Assembly (NCBI RefSeq): GCF_006937785.1
Contig: NZ_SJEE01000018.1
Span: forward strand, 39,643 to 103,642
Source of the DNA: Pseudanabaena sp. UWO311
GTDB taxonomy: Bacteria > Cyanobacteriota > Cyanobacteriia > Pseudanabaenales > Pseudanabaenaceae
Length of the DNA stretch: 64,000 bases
Direction: 5' to 3'
Numbering within the stretch: position 1 is the first letter of the stretch; every line of letters begins with the position of its first letter. Shown in pieces: positions 48,857 through 56,700 of this stretch. A program made the position numbers and the translations under genes. A model generated the notes under the pieces. That model saw only the letters and a list, made by a program, of their open reading frames with translations. It ran no database searches and had not been told where the DNA came from.

Positions 48857-49162
48857 TTATTCATCAATGGCAATTGTGGAAACTAATCGCAATAATTTGG
48901 GGATTTCATCTGTCTCAGGGGCAAATTCTAACTGAGTTTCGCGGGTGGGCAAATATCCTGACTCCGCAAAAGAGATTAACATTCTCTGCAATGCAATCCA
49001 TACTTCCGATTCAAATTCCCAGTCATAGCGCGAGTTAGCTCGACCTGCGATCGATCGCAAAGCCCAAAAGTAGCTATTACGGACGATTGAGCCCTGTTTG
49101 TTATACTTTGGCACATCCTCTCGATGAATAAATAGAACTTCGTTATCGATCTTGACTCGCAT
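48857..49162 (-). CDS. Conserved hypothetical protein, 101 aa
   Basis: The protein starts MRVKIDNEVLFIHREDVPKYN and has SYFWALRSIAGRANSRYDWEFESEVWIALQRMLISFAESGYLP and an acidic end. There is no signal peptide, membrane segment or recognised domain. A long palindrome follows its stop, which supports a real unit. It is divergent from the P-loop gene at 49300. Function unknown. Confidence 0.65.
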   Translation of the reverse strand: MRVKIDNEVLFIHREDVPKYNKQGSIVRNSYFWALRSIAGRANSRYDWEFESEVWIALQRMLISFAESGYLPTRETQLEFAPETDEIPKLLRLVSTIAIDE

Positions 49163-49299
49163 TTTGACTCTTGCTAAATTTTGGTAATGATTTGGTCAGT
49201 TTTCACGCCAATAACTTATCAATGCTTTGCGCATAAAGTTTAAATTGTGATTTACACAATATATCAATCCCTAATCCTGTTGATACAATATTAAACTTT

Positions 49300-49860
49300 A
49301 TGCAGAAAAACTTTCCGCACTGCGGCCAGAGGATCGCGATCGTAGGGACAACTGGTTCAGGAAAAACTACTCTAGCCCGACAGCTTTCTCAGAAGCTCAA
49401 TATTCCTCATATCGAGTTAGATGCGTTACATTGGGAGCCAAATTGGACAGAAGCATCGGATCAGGTGTTTCATGCTCGTATATCAGAAGCGTTAATAGGC
49501 AATTGCTGGGTTGTCGATGGAAATTACAGCAAAGTGCGAGATGTTATTTGGAACCGAGCAGACACAGTTGTATTTCTGGATTATTCTTTCTGGCTAGTGA
49601 TGGGCAGATTATTACGACGAACATTTGGGAGAGCTATAAACCAGACAGAATTATGGAATGGCAATCGCGAAAACATCCATAAATCATTTTTTAATCATGA
49701 CTCTATTTTGATATGGATGCTCAAAACCTATCAAAAAAATCGGATAAAATATCCTGCTCTATTTCAGAAATCAGAGTATAAGCATTTATCAGTCATACAT
49801 TTACAATCTACCAAAGCAACAGAAGCATGGTTATTAAGCTTATTGAATCAAACCCAATAA
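49300..49860 (+). CDS. P-loop kinase, topology-modulation/adenylate-kinase-like
   Basis: The 186-residue protein has Walker A at the N-terminus (RIAIVGTTGSGKTTLARQL), then IPHIELDALHWEPNWTEAS and NCWVVDGNYSKVRDVIWNRADTVVFLDYS (Walker B region), the layout of the FlaR/topology-modulation branch of adenylate-kinase-like NTPases. The substrate of this branch is not established. The gene is isolated, with a weak hairpin terminator after it. Many bacteria carry such genes in accessory regions. Confidence 0.88.
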   Translation: MQKNFPHCGQRIAIVGTTGSGKTTLARQLSQKLNIPHIELDALHWEPNWTEASDQVFHARISEALIGNCWVVDGNYSKVRDVIWNRADTVVFLDYSFWLVMGRLLRRTFGRAINQTELWNGNRENIHKSFFNHDSILIWMLKTYQKNRIKYPALFQKSEYKHLSVIHLQSTKATEAWLLSLLNQTQ

Positions 49861-49865
49861 TCACT

Positions 49866-49896
49866 AGTAAAAGGATTGATTTGCAATCTTTTTACT
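49866..49896. terminator. Terminator after the P-loop kinase gene
   Basis: Arms AGTAAAAGGATTG / CAATCTTTTTACT (one G-T pair) with a 5-base loop, 6 bases after the stop codon. The remaining bases to 50141 show no gene. Confidence 0.7.
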
Positions 49897-50141
49897 AACT
49901 CGCATTTGAGAAACAATGTAACGAGTTCTGTTGAAGCAAAGAAGGTCGTGTTTTAAACTTTTTGGATTGGGAAAATCCATGAAAATCGCAAAAATAAGCG
50001 GGCTATTTTTCCTAGCTTTCGAGTTTTAGTTATTTTCCAACAGGTGCAAAAAGTTACCACGCATTTCACGAGATTGGCGATCGCGCTACCTTAACTATTA
50101 TTTGCTAAAATCAACATAACCAAGCTGTTAGCAGAAATATC

Positions 50142-50741
50142 ATGCAAGCAACTGTAACTGAAGCAGAACAAGAACTTGAACCTCAAATTCATCTTTGGTC
50201 GATCGCAGATTATCACCAAATGATCGAGGCAGGAGTTTTAGACGAGGACGATCGCGTAGAGCTGTTGGAAGGGAAAATTATTTGCATGAGTCCGCAACGA
50301 CCATTTCATGCTGCAAGTGTGCAACGTAGTAGTAGATTACTGTTCAAATTGCTAGGTGATCGCGCTGAAGTTCGCACACAGTTACCCGTGACGTTAGGAA
50401 ATGATTCTGAGCCAGAGCCAGATATTGCTGTTGTCAGATTTGAGAATCATGAATATTCCTTTAGGCATCCTGAAGCACCTGATATTTATCTATTGATAGA
50501 AGTTGCTGATTGGACTATCTCCAAAGATCGTAAGCAAAAAGCGCGTATTTATGGCAAAAATCAAGTTTTAGAATATTGGATTCTCGATATACAAAAGCGA
50601 CAAGTTTACGTTTTCCGCCAGCCAGAGGATGGAACCTATCGTGAAGAATTGACTTTGAGTAGCAATGATAGTCTTGCTATGCAAGCTTTTCCTGATGTTG
50701 CGATCGCTTTAGATGCATTGTTTCCTATTCAACAAAGCTAA
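50142..50741 (+). CDS. Uma2-family (DUF820) putative endonuclease
   Basis: The 199-residue protein is of the Uma2/DUF820 type that is greatly expanded in cyanobacteria: IHLWSIADYHQMIEAGVLDEDDRVELLEGKII, then EPEPDIAVV, and the PD-(D/E)XK-like core with PDIYLLIEVADWTISKDRKQKARIYGKNQVLEYWILD (catalytic E and K visible). A nuclease role is predicted from the fold; biological function is unclear. It lies alone, before a decayed DUF433 gene on the other strand. Confidence 0.92.
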   Translation: MQATVTEAEQELEPQIHLWSIADYHQMIEAGVLDEDDRVELLEGKIICMSPQRPFHAASVQRSSRLLFKLLGDRAEVRTQLPVTLGNDSEPEPDIAVVRFENHEYSFRHPEAPDIYLLIEVADWTISKDRKQKARIYGKNQVLEYWILDIQKRQVYVFRQPEDGTYREELTLSSNDSLAMQAFPDVAIALDALFPIQQS

Positions 50742-50789
50742 TTGCTATTTGTTTAAGCGATCGCTTTCGTTCAAATAAATTAGGATATG

Positions 50790-50987
50790 TTACATTTTGT
50801 GAGAGTGTTTTACAGAATCTGCGATCGCTCTGTATATGTCCTCTAAACGGAGGACTGAGAACTGAATTGTAATTTCTGCGGGGGTAGCGCTATTGTGGTA
50901 TGCAGCAAGGATGCTATCGAATGTTACTCAACTTGAACCGATACGGATACCGCCAGCTTCATCCCAACGAAAAGATGGGGAGGTTAC
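50790..50987 (-). pseudogene. Decayed DUF433 antitoxin gene
   Basis: On the minus strand, one frame reads VTSPSFRWDEAGGIRIGSS, a TGA stop, then VTFDSILAAYHNSATPAEIT and IQFSVLRLEDIYRAIA before ending at 50790. This matches DUF433 antitoxins over its length, with the start codon changed to GTA and an in-frame TGA where an Arg codon would be. No toxin partner is seen beside it. It explains most of the otherwise empty stretch between the Uma2 and AbiE genes. Confidence 0.8.
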
Positions 50988-51062
50988 TTAAAATTTGGCT
51001 GGGGCGCTTATTGGTGACTTATTGCACCTGAGTTGAACTGTATTAAAACATTGTATCAACAC

Positions 51063-51201
51063 AGCAATTCTCATTATGACTTTTAGTTTGTCTAGGCTTT
51101 CAAATTTTGGAAGAATGTATAAGCTTTTCAAGGATAGCTATTACAGATATTCCCAGTAAGCTGAGCTAAATCAAGGCAAAATTTCCATAATGAGAATTGC
51201 T
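51063..51201. mobile_element. 139-bp MITE-like element
   Basis: Perfect 16-bp inverted ends (AGCAATTCTCATTATG / CATAATGAGAATTGCT) flank 107 bases with no coding capacity. The size and ends fit a non-autonomous miniature transposable element. Confidence 0.65.
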
Positions 51202-51224
51202 ATAGCCGCCCAGATCCTCTTGAC

Positions 51225-51289
51225 AAAGCTACACTACAATGTTAGGATTACATCCTAAGGATGTAATCCTAACATTGTAGTGTAGCTTT
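51225..51289. repeat. 65-bp perfect palindrome in front of the abiE operon
   Basis: Two 32-bp arms (AAAGCTACACTACAATGTTA ...) with a single-base spacer. It ends 24 bases before the AbiEi start codon, in the promoter or leader, and follows no gene end closely. Confidence 0.9.
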
Positions 51290-51313
51290 CAGTTTTTTGA
51301 GTACCAGCTATTT

Positions 51314-52213
51314 ATGAAAGTTGAGAAAGCCATCACATTATCACTTGGTAGTTTAGATAAGCCCGTCATCTCTAGATATCAGTTTGGATTAACTGTAAAC
51401 AAAATATACCGAAGCAAGGTTTATGGTGGTGAAACTGTAAATCTCCACAAGGACTTTGCGGAAAAAGCAGACATTGCTGAACACTTAAATCTATTAATAG
51501 ATCAAGGAGTTTTGTTTCCTCATAAGAATCTATCCAAAATTTTTACTCTTCTTGGTCGATCTGATGGCGATCCTGAGGATATAGCCTGTGCAGTTGACCC
51601 TTTTTGCTATATCTCTCATCTAAGTGCCATGTCGTATCATGGTTTAACAGATCGAATACCAAAAAAACTATTTATATCTTCCCCTCCGACTGATACTTGG
51701 CGATCTTTAGCAAAAGAGAAAATGCAGAAAGATCTGGGCGATGATTTTGAAAATTATTGTGAGCATGGGTTGCCAAAACTAGTTAGACCGAACATGAATA
51801 AGATCGAGAAGACAGATCTTCATTGTCTGAGTTCTAAGCATTTGGGAGCATATAAGAATGTTAGGGGGAGACCTCTTAGAGTTTCGACTATAGGAAGAAC
51901 ATTCCTTGATATGTTAAGAAATCCTGAACTATGTGGGGGTATCAATCATATATTAGATGTATTTGATGAATATGGAGAGAAATATCTCAGGTTGATAACT
52001 GACGATATTGATAAAAATGGAGAGCCTATCGATAAGGTTAGGGCAGGCTATATTTTGAATGAGCGTTTAGGTATTAATAATGAGGTTATTAATGGTTGGT
52101 CTTCATTTGCTCAAAGGGGTGGATCGAGAAAGCTTGATTCAAGCTCAGAATACTTTCCAAAATGGTCAGATAAATGGAAAATTTCTTTGAATATTTTCAG
52201 GAATAGTGATTGA
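51314..52213 (+). CDS. abiEi: AbiEi-family antitoxin of a type IV toxin-antitoxin system
   Basis: The 299-residue protein has the AbiEi layout: an N-terminal winged helix region and the conserved CAVDPFCYISHLSAMSYHGLTDRIPKKLFIS block, followed by RVSTIGRTFLDMLRNPELCGG. AbiEi represses its own promoter and counteracts the AbiEii toxin without forming a stable complex; such pairs cause abortive phage infection or stabilise mobile DNA. The gene overlaps the toxin gene by one base (TGATG). A 65-bp palindrome lies right upstream and may be the operator, or chance. No HIP1 octamer was noticed in this pair. Confidence 0.9.
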   Translation: MKVEKAITLSLGSLDKPVISRYQFGLTVNKIYRSKVYGGETVNLHKDFAEKADIAEHLNLLIDQGVLFPHKNLSKIFTLLGRSDGDPEDIACAVDPFCYISHLSAMSYHGLTDRIPKKLFISSPPTDTWRSLAKEKMQKDLGDDFENYCEHGLPKLVRPNMNKIEKTDLHCLSSKHLGAYKNVRGRPLRVSTIGRTFLDMLRNPELCGGINHILDVFDEYGEKYLRLITDDIDKNGEPIDKVRAGYILNERLGINNEVINGWSSFAQRGGSRKLDSSSEYFPKWSDKWKISLNIFRNSD

Positions 52214-53091
52214 TGAGTAAAATCGAGGAATATGACATCAAAGAATGGGTTGAAGAAGCATCAACTACAAGTAATAAGGCGTTTCGTCAGGCTGTACATA
52301 CTATCTTGTCGGCAATTGCTTCAGATAGTAACTTAAAAGCAAACATGATTTTGAAAGGAGGCATTTTATTAGCGATCAGATATAAAAGTCATCGCTTTAC
52401 AACAGATATCGACTTTTCTACTGAGAAACCACGCGGTGGAGAGATTACTGAAGATGGCGTTCGTGAATCCTTGAATAGTAGCCTAGCCCAGATGGTTGAG
52501 GAATTAGATTATGGTTTAGATTGTCGTGTACAAAGTAGTAAGTTACAGCCAAAAGACCCTAAAGCTACATATCCATCAATTAAGATGACAGTAGGATATG
52601 CATATAAAGGAACATCTCAGCATAAGCGATTATTATCTTTGAAATCACTGAATATCGTATCAATTGATTATAGTTTGAATGAAGCAACTCCTAATATTGA
52701 GGATTTAAAGCTAAATTTTAAAGAAGGCATTTTGACTTATTCATTAACAGACTTAATAGCCGAAAAATATCGCTCATTATTACAGCAAGTTTCTAGAAAT
52801 AGAAGTCGTAGACAAGATGTTTATGACTTAAACTTACTAATCGAAAGATTAGGAGATATTGACAGTTTTGAAAGAAGCAAAATCTTGGATTCCTTAATTA
52901 TTAAATCGAAAGCAAGAGAGATCGCGCCAGATATAAATTCATTTGAAGACCCAGAGTTAAAATCCAGAGCTCAAAAAGACTATCACACACTTGAAGACGA
53001 GATAGAGGGTGAACTTCCAGACTTTGATGAGTTGTTTCAAAAAGTCGCTGATTTTTATAGATCATTGCCATGGTCTAAATTAGTGGATTAG
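52213..53091 (+). CDS. abiEii: AbiEii-family nucleotidyltransferase toxin
   Basis: The 292-residue protein starts at the ATG overlapping the abiEi stop (a TTG one codon earlier is also in frame). The nucleotidyltransferase core is visible: MILKGGILLAIRY, HRFTTDIDFST with the two metal-binding Asp residues, and further on SLTDLIAEKYRSLLQQVSRNRSRRQDVYDL with the conserved Lys and Arg/Asp. AbiEii toxins are GTP-binding or tRNA-modifying nucleotidyltransferases that stop growth. It is convergent with lepB at a distance of only 17 bases, with no obvious terminator. Confidence 0.92.
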   Translation: MSKIEEYDIKEWVEEASTTSNKAFRQAVHTILSAIASDSNLKANMILKGGILLAIRYKSHRFTTDIDFSTEKPRGGEITEDGVRESLNSSLAQMVEELDYGLDCRVQSSKLQPKDPKATYPSIKMTVGYAYKGTSQHKRLLSLKSLNIVSIDYSLNEATPNIEDLKLNFKEGILTYSLTDLIAEKYRSLLQQVSRNRSRRQDVYDLNLLIERLGDIDSFERSKILDSLIIKSKAREIAPDINSFEDPELKSRAQKDYHTLEDEIEGELPDFDELFQKVADFYRSLPWSKLVD

Positions 53092-53108
53092 AAGGGGGTT
53101 TTTAGGTG

Positions 53109-53687
53109 TTATTTACTTGTTGTAATTGCGCCTAAGCGATCGCCAAAAGGAAAAAATCTAATAGTTGCTTTGCCAATCACATTTTCCTTGGGCAGAAATC
53201 CCCAAATGTGCGAATCATTGCTGTGATTGCGATTGTCGCCCATCATCCAATAATGACCTTTGGGAACAGTGACAGGACGCATCATATATTTGGGTGCTTC
53301 CGCAATATATGGCTCGTTGAGAGGTTCATCATTGCGATAGACTTTGCCACCACGTACAGCAATGCGATCGCCTTCGATGCCAATCAAGCGCTTGATATAG
53401 GCTTTAGTATTGTCTTCAATCGCAGGAGACTTAGGCGGATAGAAAATCAAAATATCGCCACGTTGAGGTTCTTGCCATTGCTGTGAGATCTTATCTACTA
53501 AAATGCGATCGCCTACTTGTAAAGTTGGCTCCATCGAGCCAGAGGGAATGAAGCGTGGCTCGACAATAAAAGTGCGGAGAAATAAGGCGATCGCAAGGGC
53601 AATGACAAAAATCCGAATGGTTTCGCCATGTTGTTGCCACCAAGGCTTAATGGGAGCTTGCGGATCTAACTTAATTTCTGTGGACAT
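53109..53687 (-). CDS. lepB: Signal peptidase I (shorter form)
   Basis: This leader peptidase cuts Sec and Tat signal peptides at the outer face of the membrane. The 192-residue protein has one N-terminal membrane segment (IRIFVIALAIALFLRTFIV) and the catalytic Ser-Lys dyad: S51 in IPSGSMEPTL and K99 in AYIKRLIG, plus the GDNRNHSNDSHIWG motif. A second signal peptidase I gene lies upstream on the same strand, 72 bases away; cyanobacteria often have two, serving plasma and thylakoid membranes, but I cannot assign them. Confidence 0.95.
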   Translation of the reverse strand: MSTEIKLDPQAPIKPWWQQHGETIRIFVIALAIALFLRTFIVEPRFIPSGSMEPTLQVGDRILVDKISQQWQEPQRGDILIFYPPKSPAIEDNTKAYIKRLIGIEGDRIAVRGGKVYRNDEPLNEPYIAEAPKYMMRPVTVPKGHYWMMGDNRNHSNDSHIWGFLPKENVIGKATIRFFPFGDRLGAITTSK

Positions 53688-53759
53688 GTATCAATTTCTG
53701 TGAGGGGACAAATCTTTCTCCCCCTCTCCCAAAGGAAGAAGGAGATGGAGGGTGAGGGT

Positions 53760-54464
53760 CTAATATTTAGGAACGTTTAAATTACCAGCACGATTGTCAA
53801 ATGGCCAGTAACGAAACATCGCTCGACCAACTAGATTCTCTTCGGGCATAAATCCCCATGCATGGGAATCCAAACTGTTATTGCGATTATCGCCCATCAC
53901 CCAATATTTTCCATTTGGCACAGTGAAATATGGATGTTCTTTGCCAGACTGGACATTATCTGGACGAAAGCAGTTGGGACAGAGAGCATCGTCTTGAGTT
54001 GGCAAAGTGTAGTTTGGCGGTGCAGCAATGTAAGGCTCATTGAGAGGCGCATCATTGATAAAGACTTTGCCATCATGAATACTGATGCGATCGCCTGGCA
54101 CACCAATCACTCGTTTGATATATACCTTAGAAGCATCAGGGACAATAGGATTAATCGGTGGATTAAATACGATAATTTCACCGCGCTCAGGTTTGCGCCA
54201 ACGGATTGAAAGCTTATCAATAATTAGGCGATCGTCAATTAATAAAGTTGGCTCCATCGAGCTTGAAGGAATATAACGTGGCTCGGCAACAAATACCCGC
54301 ACCCCAACTGCCAACAAAATTGCCACTGTGACAGTAGGTAGATTATCAAGTAAGAAATTTTTGACTGGATGTTCTTGTTTCGGAACAGGCGGTACTTGCT
54401 TAGGATCGGTAGGAGGATTGACTGGTGAATCATCAGAGCGATCGCTAGAATTATCAGATGACAT
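53760..54464 (-). CDS. lepB: Signal peptidase I (longer form with a CxxC insert)
   Basis: The 234-residue paralogue of the neighbouring gene has a Pro/Asp/Ser-rich N-terminal tail of about 40 residues, one membrane segment (VTVAILLAVGVRVFVA), S69 in IPSSSMEPTL and K117 in VYIKRVIG as the catalytic dyad, and GDNRNNSLDSHAWG. Unlike its neighbour it carries an insertion with CPNCFRPDNVQSGKEH, a CxxC pair that could form a disulfide or bind a metal. The two genes may be cotranscribed. Confidence 0.95.
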   Translation of the reverse strand: MSSDNSSDRSDDSPVNPPTDPKQVPPVPKQEHPVKNFLLDNLPTVTVAILLAVGVRVFVAEPRYIPSSSMEPTLLIDDRLIIDKLSIRWRKPERGEIIVFNPPINPIVPDASKVYIKRVIGVPGDRISIHDGKVFINDAPLNEPYIAAPPNYTLPTQDDALCPNCFRPDNVQSGKEHPYFTVPNGKYWVMGDNRNNSLDSHAWGFMPEENLVGRAMFRYWPFDNRAGNLNVPKY

Positions 54465-54505
54465 ATAAATGCTCGCGGAATATGTACTTATCTTAAAGCC
54501 TGTTT

Positions 54506-54536
54506 AGCAAGTGTGACGTGAAGAGCCACGCTTGCT
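54506..54536. terminator. Terminator after lysC
   Basis: Arms AGCAAGTGTG / CACGCTTGCT (one G-T pair) overlap the lysC stop codon on the minus strand. Confidence 0.6.
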
Positions 54537-56364
54537 ACTTTTTCAAGGCACTGGGAACTTCAATTGCATGATCGCCAGACAGGTTAAACTCTTGATGAAT
54601 AACTTTCAGTGCTTGTTCCGCTTGATGATCACGAACCACACAGCTAACCTTAATCTCGGATGTGGCGATCATCTCAATATTAATGTTTGCATCCGCAAGA
54701 GCGCTAAACATGCGGGCGGCAATTCCCGACTGATGGATCATATTTGCACCGACAATACTGACTTTGCTAATGTCACCATCGCAGGAAACTTCACCATAGC
54801 CGAGAACTTTAGCATATTCTTTCAGTGCTGTTTCTGCTTTAGCAAGATCGGCGATCGCTACAGTAAAAGCAATCTCATTAACATCGCGATCAGACTGTGA
54901 CTGCACAATCATATCCAAGCTAATGTTTTGTTCAACAAGTTGCTCAAGGATTTTCGCTGCCATGCCTGGGCGGTCGGGTACTTGCTGTACTGCAATTCTG
55001 GCACGATTACGATCTAAAGCTACCCCACGCACAGGAGAAATATCTGAGCTATTTTCAGAAGTAATTTCACAGGCTTGATGCGATCGCACTGGTACATTAA
55101 AGGCTGTTTGGATCGCCGCGATCGCACTTTCCCCATCGGTTGCCGCAATCACACAACTAATTTTTATTTCAGAAGTGGAAATCATTTGAATATTGATACC
55201 CGCTTCAGCGAGAGATGTGAACATTTGGGCAGCAACCCCAGGTCGTCCGATCATGCCCACTCCGATAATGCTGATTTTGGCAACATTGGAATCGACGGTA
55301 ACTAAACTTGCCCCGATTTCCAGACCACGGGTGACCACTTCCGCCAACAGCAATTGATTTTGAGGAATCGTAAAAGCAATGTCATTTACCCCTTCGGTTT
55401 CTTGCACCGCTTGAATAATCAAGTCAACGTTGATTCCTTGAGCGGCTAAAGATTTAAAAAGTTGCGAAGCGATTCCTGGGCGATCGGGAATTTGCAAGAG
55501 CGCAATTTTGACCTGATCGTAATCAATGGAGACCGTCTCGACAAACCGATTCACTTCTAAGGATTTGAGATTGCCCGTACCGATGCGTGGCGAAGTGATC
55601 ACTGTACCTGCATCATCGAGCCAACTCGATCGCACACACATTTTTACGCCAAAATTACGGGCGATTTCTACTGATCGCGGATGCAAAACCTTTGCGCCTA
55701 GACTAGCTAGCTCCAGCATTTCATCGCAAGTAATTTCTGTTAACATCTGCGCCTTGGGCACAATGCGCGGGTCAGTCGTCAAAATCCCTGGAACATCAGT
55801 ATATATTTCGCAAATGTCAGCTTCGATCGCCGCCGCGATCGCAACCGCTGAGGTGTCTGAGCCGCCGCGTCCGAGGGTCGTAATTTCAGTACTAGGCAAG
55901 CCCGTTGCTGGATCAATTGCTACGCCTTGAAACCCTGCAATCACCACAACTTTGCCGAGAGCAAGCGCGGCTTTGATTTGATCTGGTTCCACATATAAAA
56001 TTCTGGCGCGGGTATGGTTCGGCTCGGTGACTACCCTCACTTGCGAGCCATTCATGGCGATCGCAGGTTGACCGACCTCCTGAAGTGCCATGCTTAACAA
56101 AGCGATCGTCACCTGTTCGCCTGTAGCTAAGAGCAGATCCATCTCACGCTCTTTCGCAGCAATTTCGATGAGGGTTGGGGTGTGATTAGTTGACACAGAT
56201 TGCGCAAGGGCAATTAGACCATCGGTGGTTTTGCCCATTGCCGAAACTATGACCACAACTTGATTGCCTGCATCAACTGTCCGCTTAATGCGATCGCGGA
56301 CTGCTTTAATGCGATCGGCATCGGCTACGGAGGAGCCACCATATTTCTGAACTATTAGCGCCAT
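54535..56364 (-). CDS. lysC: Aspartate kinase with four ACT domains
   Basis: LysC phosphorylates aspartate, the first step to lysine, threonine and methionine. The catalytic domain (residues 1 to about 250) starts MALIVQKYGGSSVADADRIKAV and holds TLGRGGSDTSAVAIAAAI. It is followed by two pairs of ACT domains (about 265-420 and 445-600), recognisable as repeated DRPG(I/M)A and VSIVGANM/ISIIGVGM. The total of 609 residues is the cyanobacterial form; enterobacterial enzymes have only one pair. The ACT domains bind Lys and Thr for feedback inhibition. It is divergent from gpmI. Confidence 0.96.
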   Translation of the reverse strand: MALIVQKYGGSSVADADRIKAVRDRIKRTVDAGNQVVVIVSAMGKTTDGLIALAQSVSTNHTPTLIEIAAKEREMDLLLATGEQVTIALLSMALQEVGQPAIAMNGSQVRVVTEPNHTRARILYVEPDQIKAALALGKVVVIAGFQGVAIDPATGLPSTEITTLGRGGSDTSAVAIAAAIEADICEIYTDVPGILTTDPRIVPKAQMLTEITCDEMLELASLGAKVLHPRSVEIARNFGVKMCVRSSWLDDAGTVITSPRIGTGNLKSLEVNRFVETVSIDYDQVKIALLQIPDRPGIASQLFKSLAAQGINVDLIIQAVQETEGVNDIAFTIPQNQLLLAEVVTRGLEIGASLVTVDSNVAKISIIGVGMIGRPGVAAQMFTSLAEAGINIQMISTSEIKISCVIAATDGESAIAAIQTAFNVPVRSHQACEITSENSSDISPVRGVALDRNRARIAVQQVPDRPGMAAKILEQLVEQNISLDMIVQSQSDRDVNEIAFTVAIADLAKAETALKEYAKVLGYGEVSCDGDISKVSIVGANMIHQSGIAARMFSALADANINIEMIATSEIKVSCVVRDHQAEQALKVIHQEFNLSGDHAIEVPSALKK

Positions 56365-56489
56365 TCGTGAGGGAAATTTTTGAACCGATGAAAGAATTTA
56401 TTGTGATGTTTTACTAACTAACCTAAGTCACAGCAAAGCACTACAGAGTAATCATCATACATTCCTTAGCGATCGGCAAAATAAATGAG

Positions 56490-56536
56490 CAATTTTGGGG
56501 TTAGCAGTGCCGTGCGCACTGCTAACCCCAAAATTG
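56490..56536. repeat. Palindrome in the divergent lysC-gpmI region
   Basis: A perfect 21-bp stem (CAATTTTGGGGTTAGCAGTG plus C) with a 5-base loop lies between two divergent genes (gap 56365-56700), where no transcript ends. So this one cannot be an ordinary terminator. The rest of the gap presumably holds the two promoters. Confidence 0.85.
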
Positions 56537-56700
56537 GTTTTGAAATAAAGCACGGCAATTTTGGGAATAATTAAAAGTTTTTTACGATACATTGCGATCG
56601 CGCAAATTGCCAAGTATTGTTAAGATAATCCGTAAATTTGCTCCAATGGTATGATTGCCTAGTGAGGAGTGAACATGTACTTAACAAGGAACTGTCTTTT

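Noticed and set aside
50820..50990. A structured-looking noncoding stretch considered as a small RNA (6S-like)
   Set aside because: The minus strand translates into a DUF433 antitoxin with an internal stop, so it is a pseudogene.
53700..53759. Purine/pyrimidine-rich stretch with CCCCTCTCCC between the two lepB genes
   Set aside because: It resembles a common filler repeat; no hairpin or coding frame could be supported.
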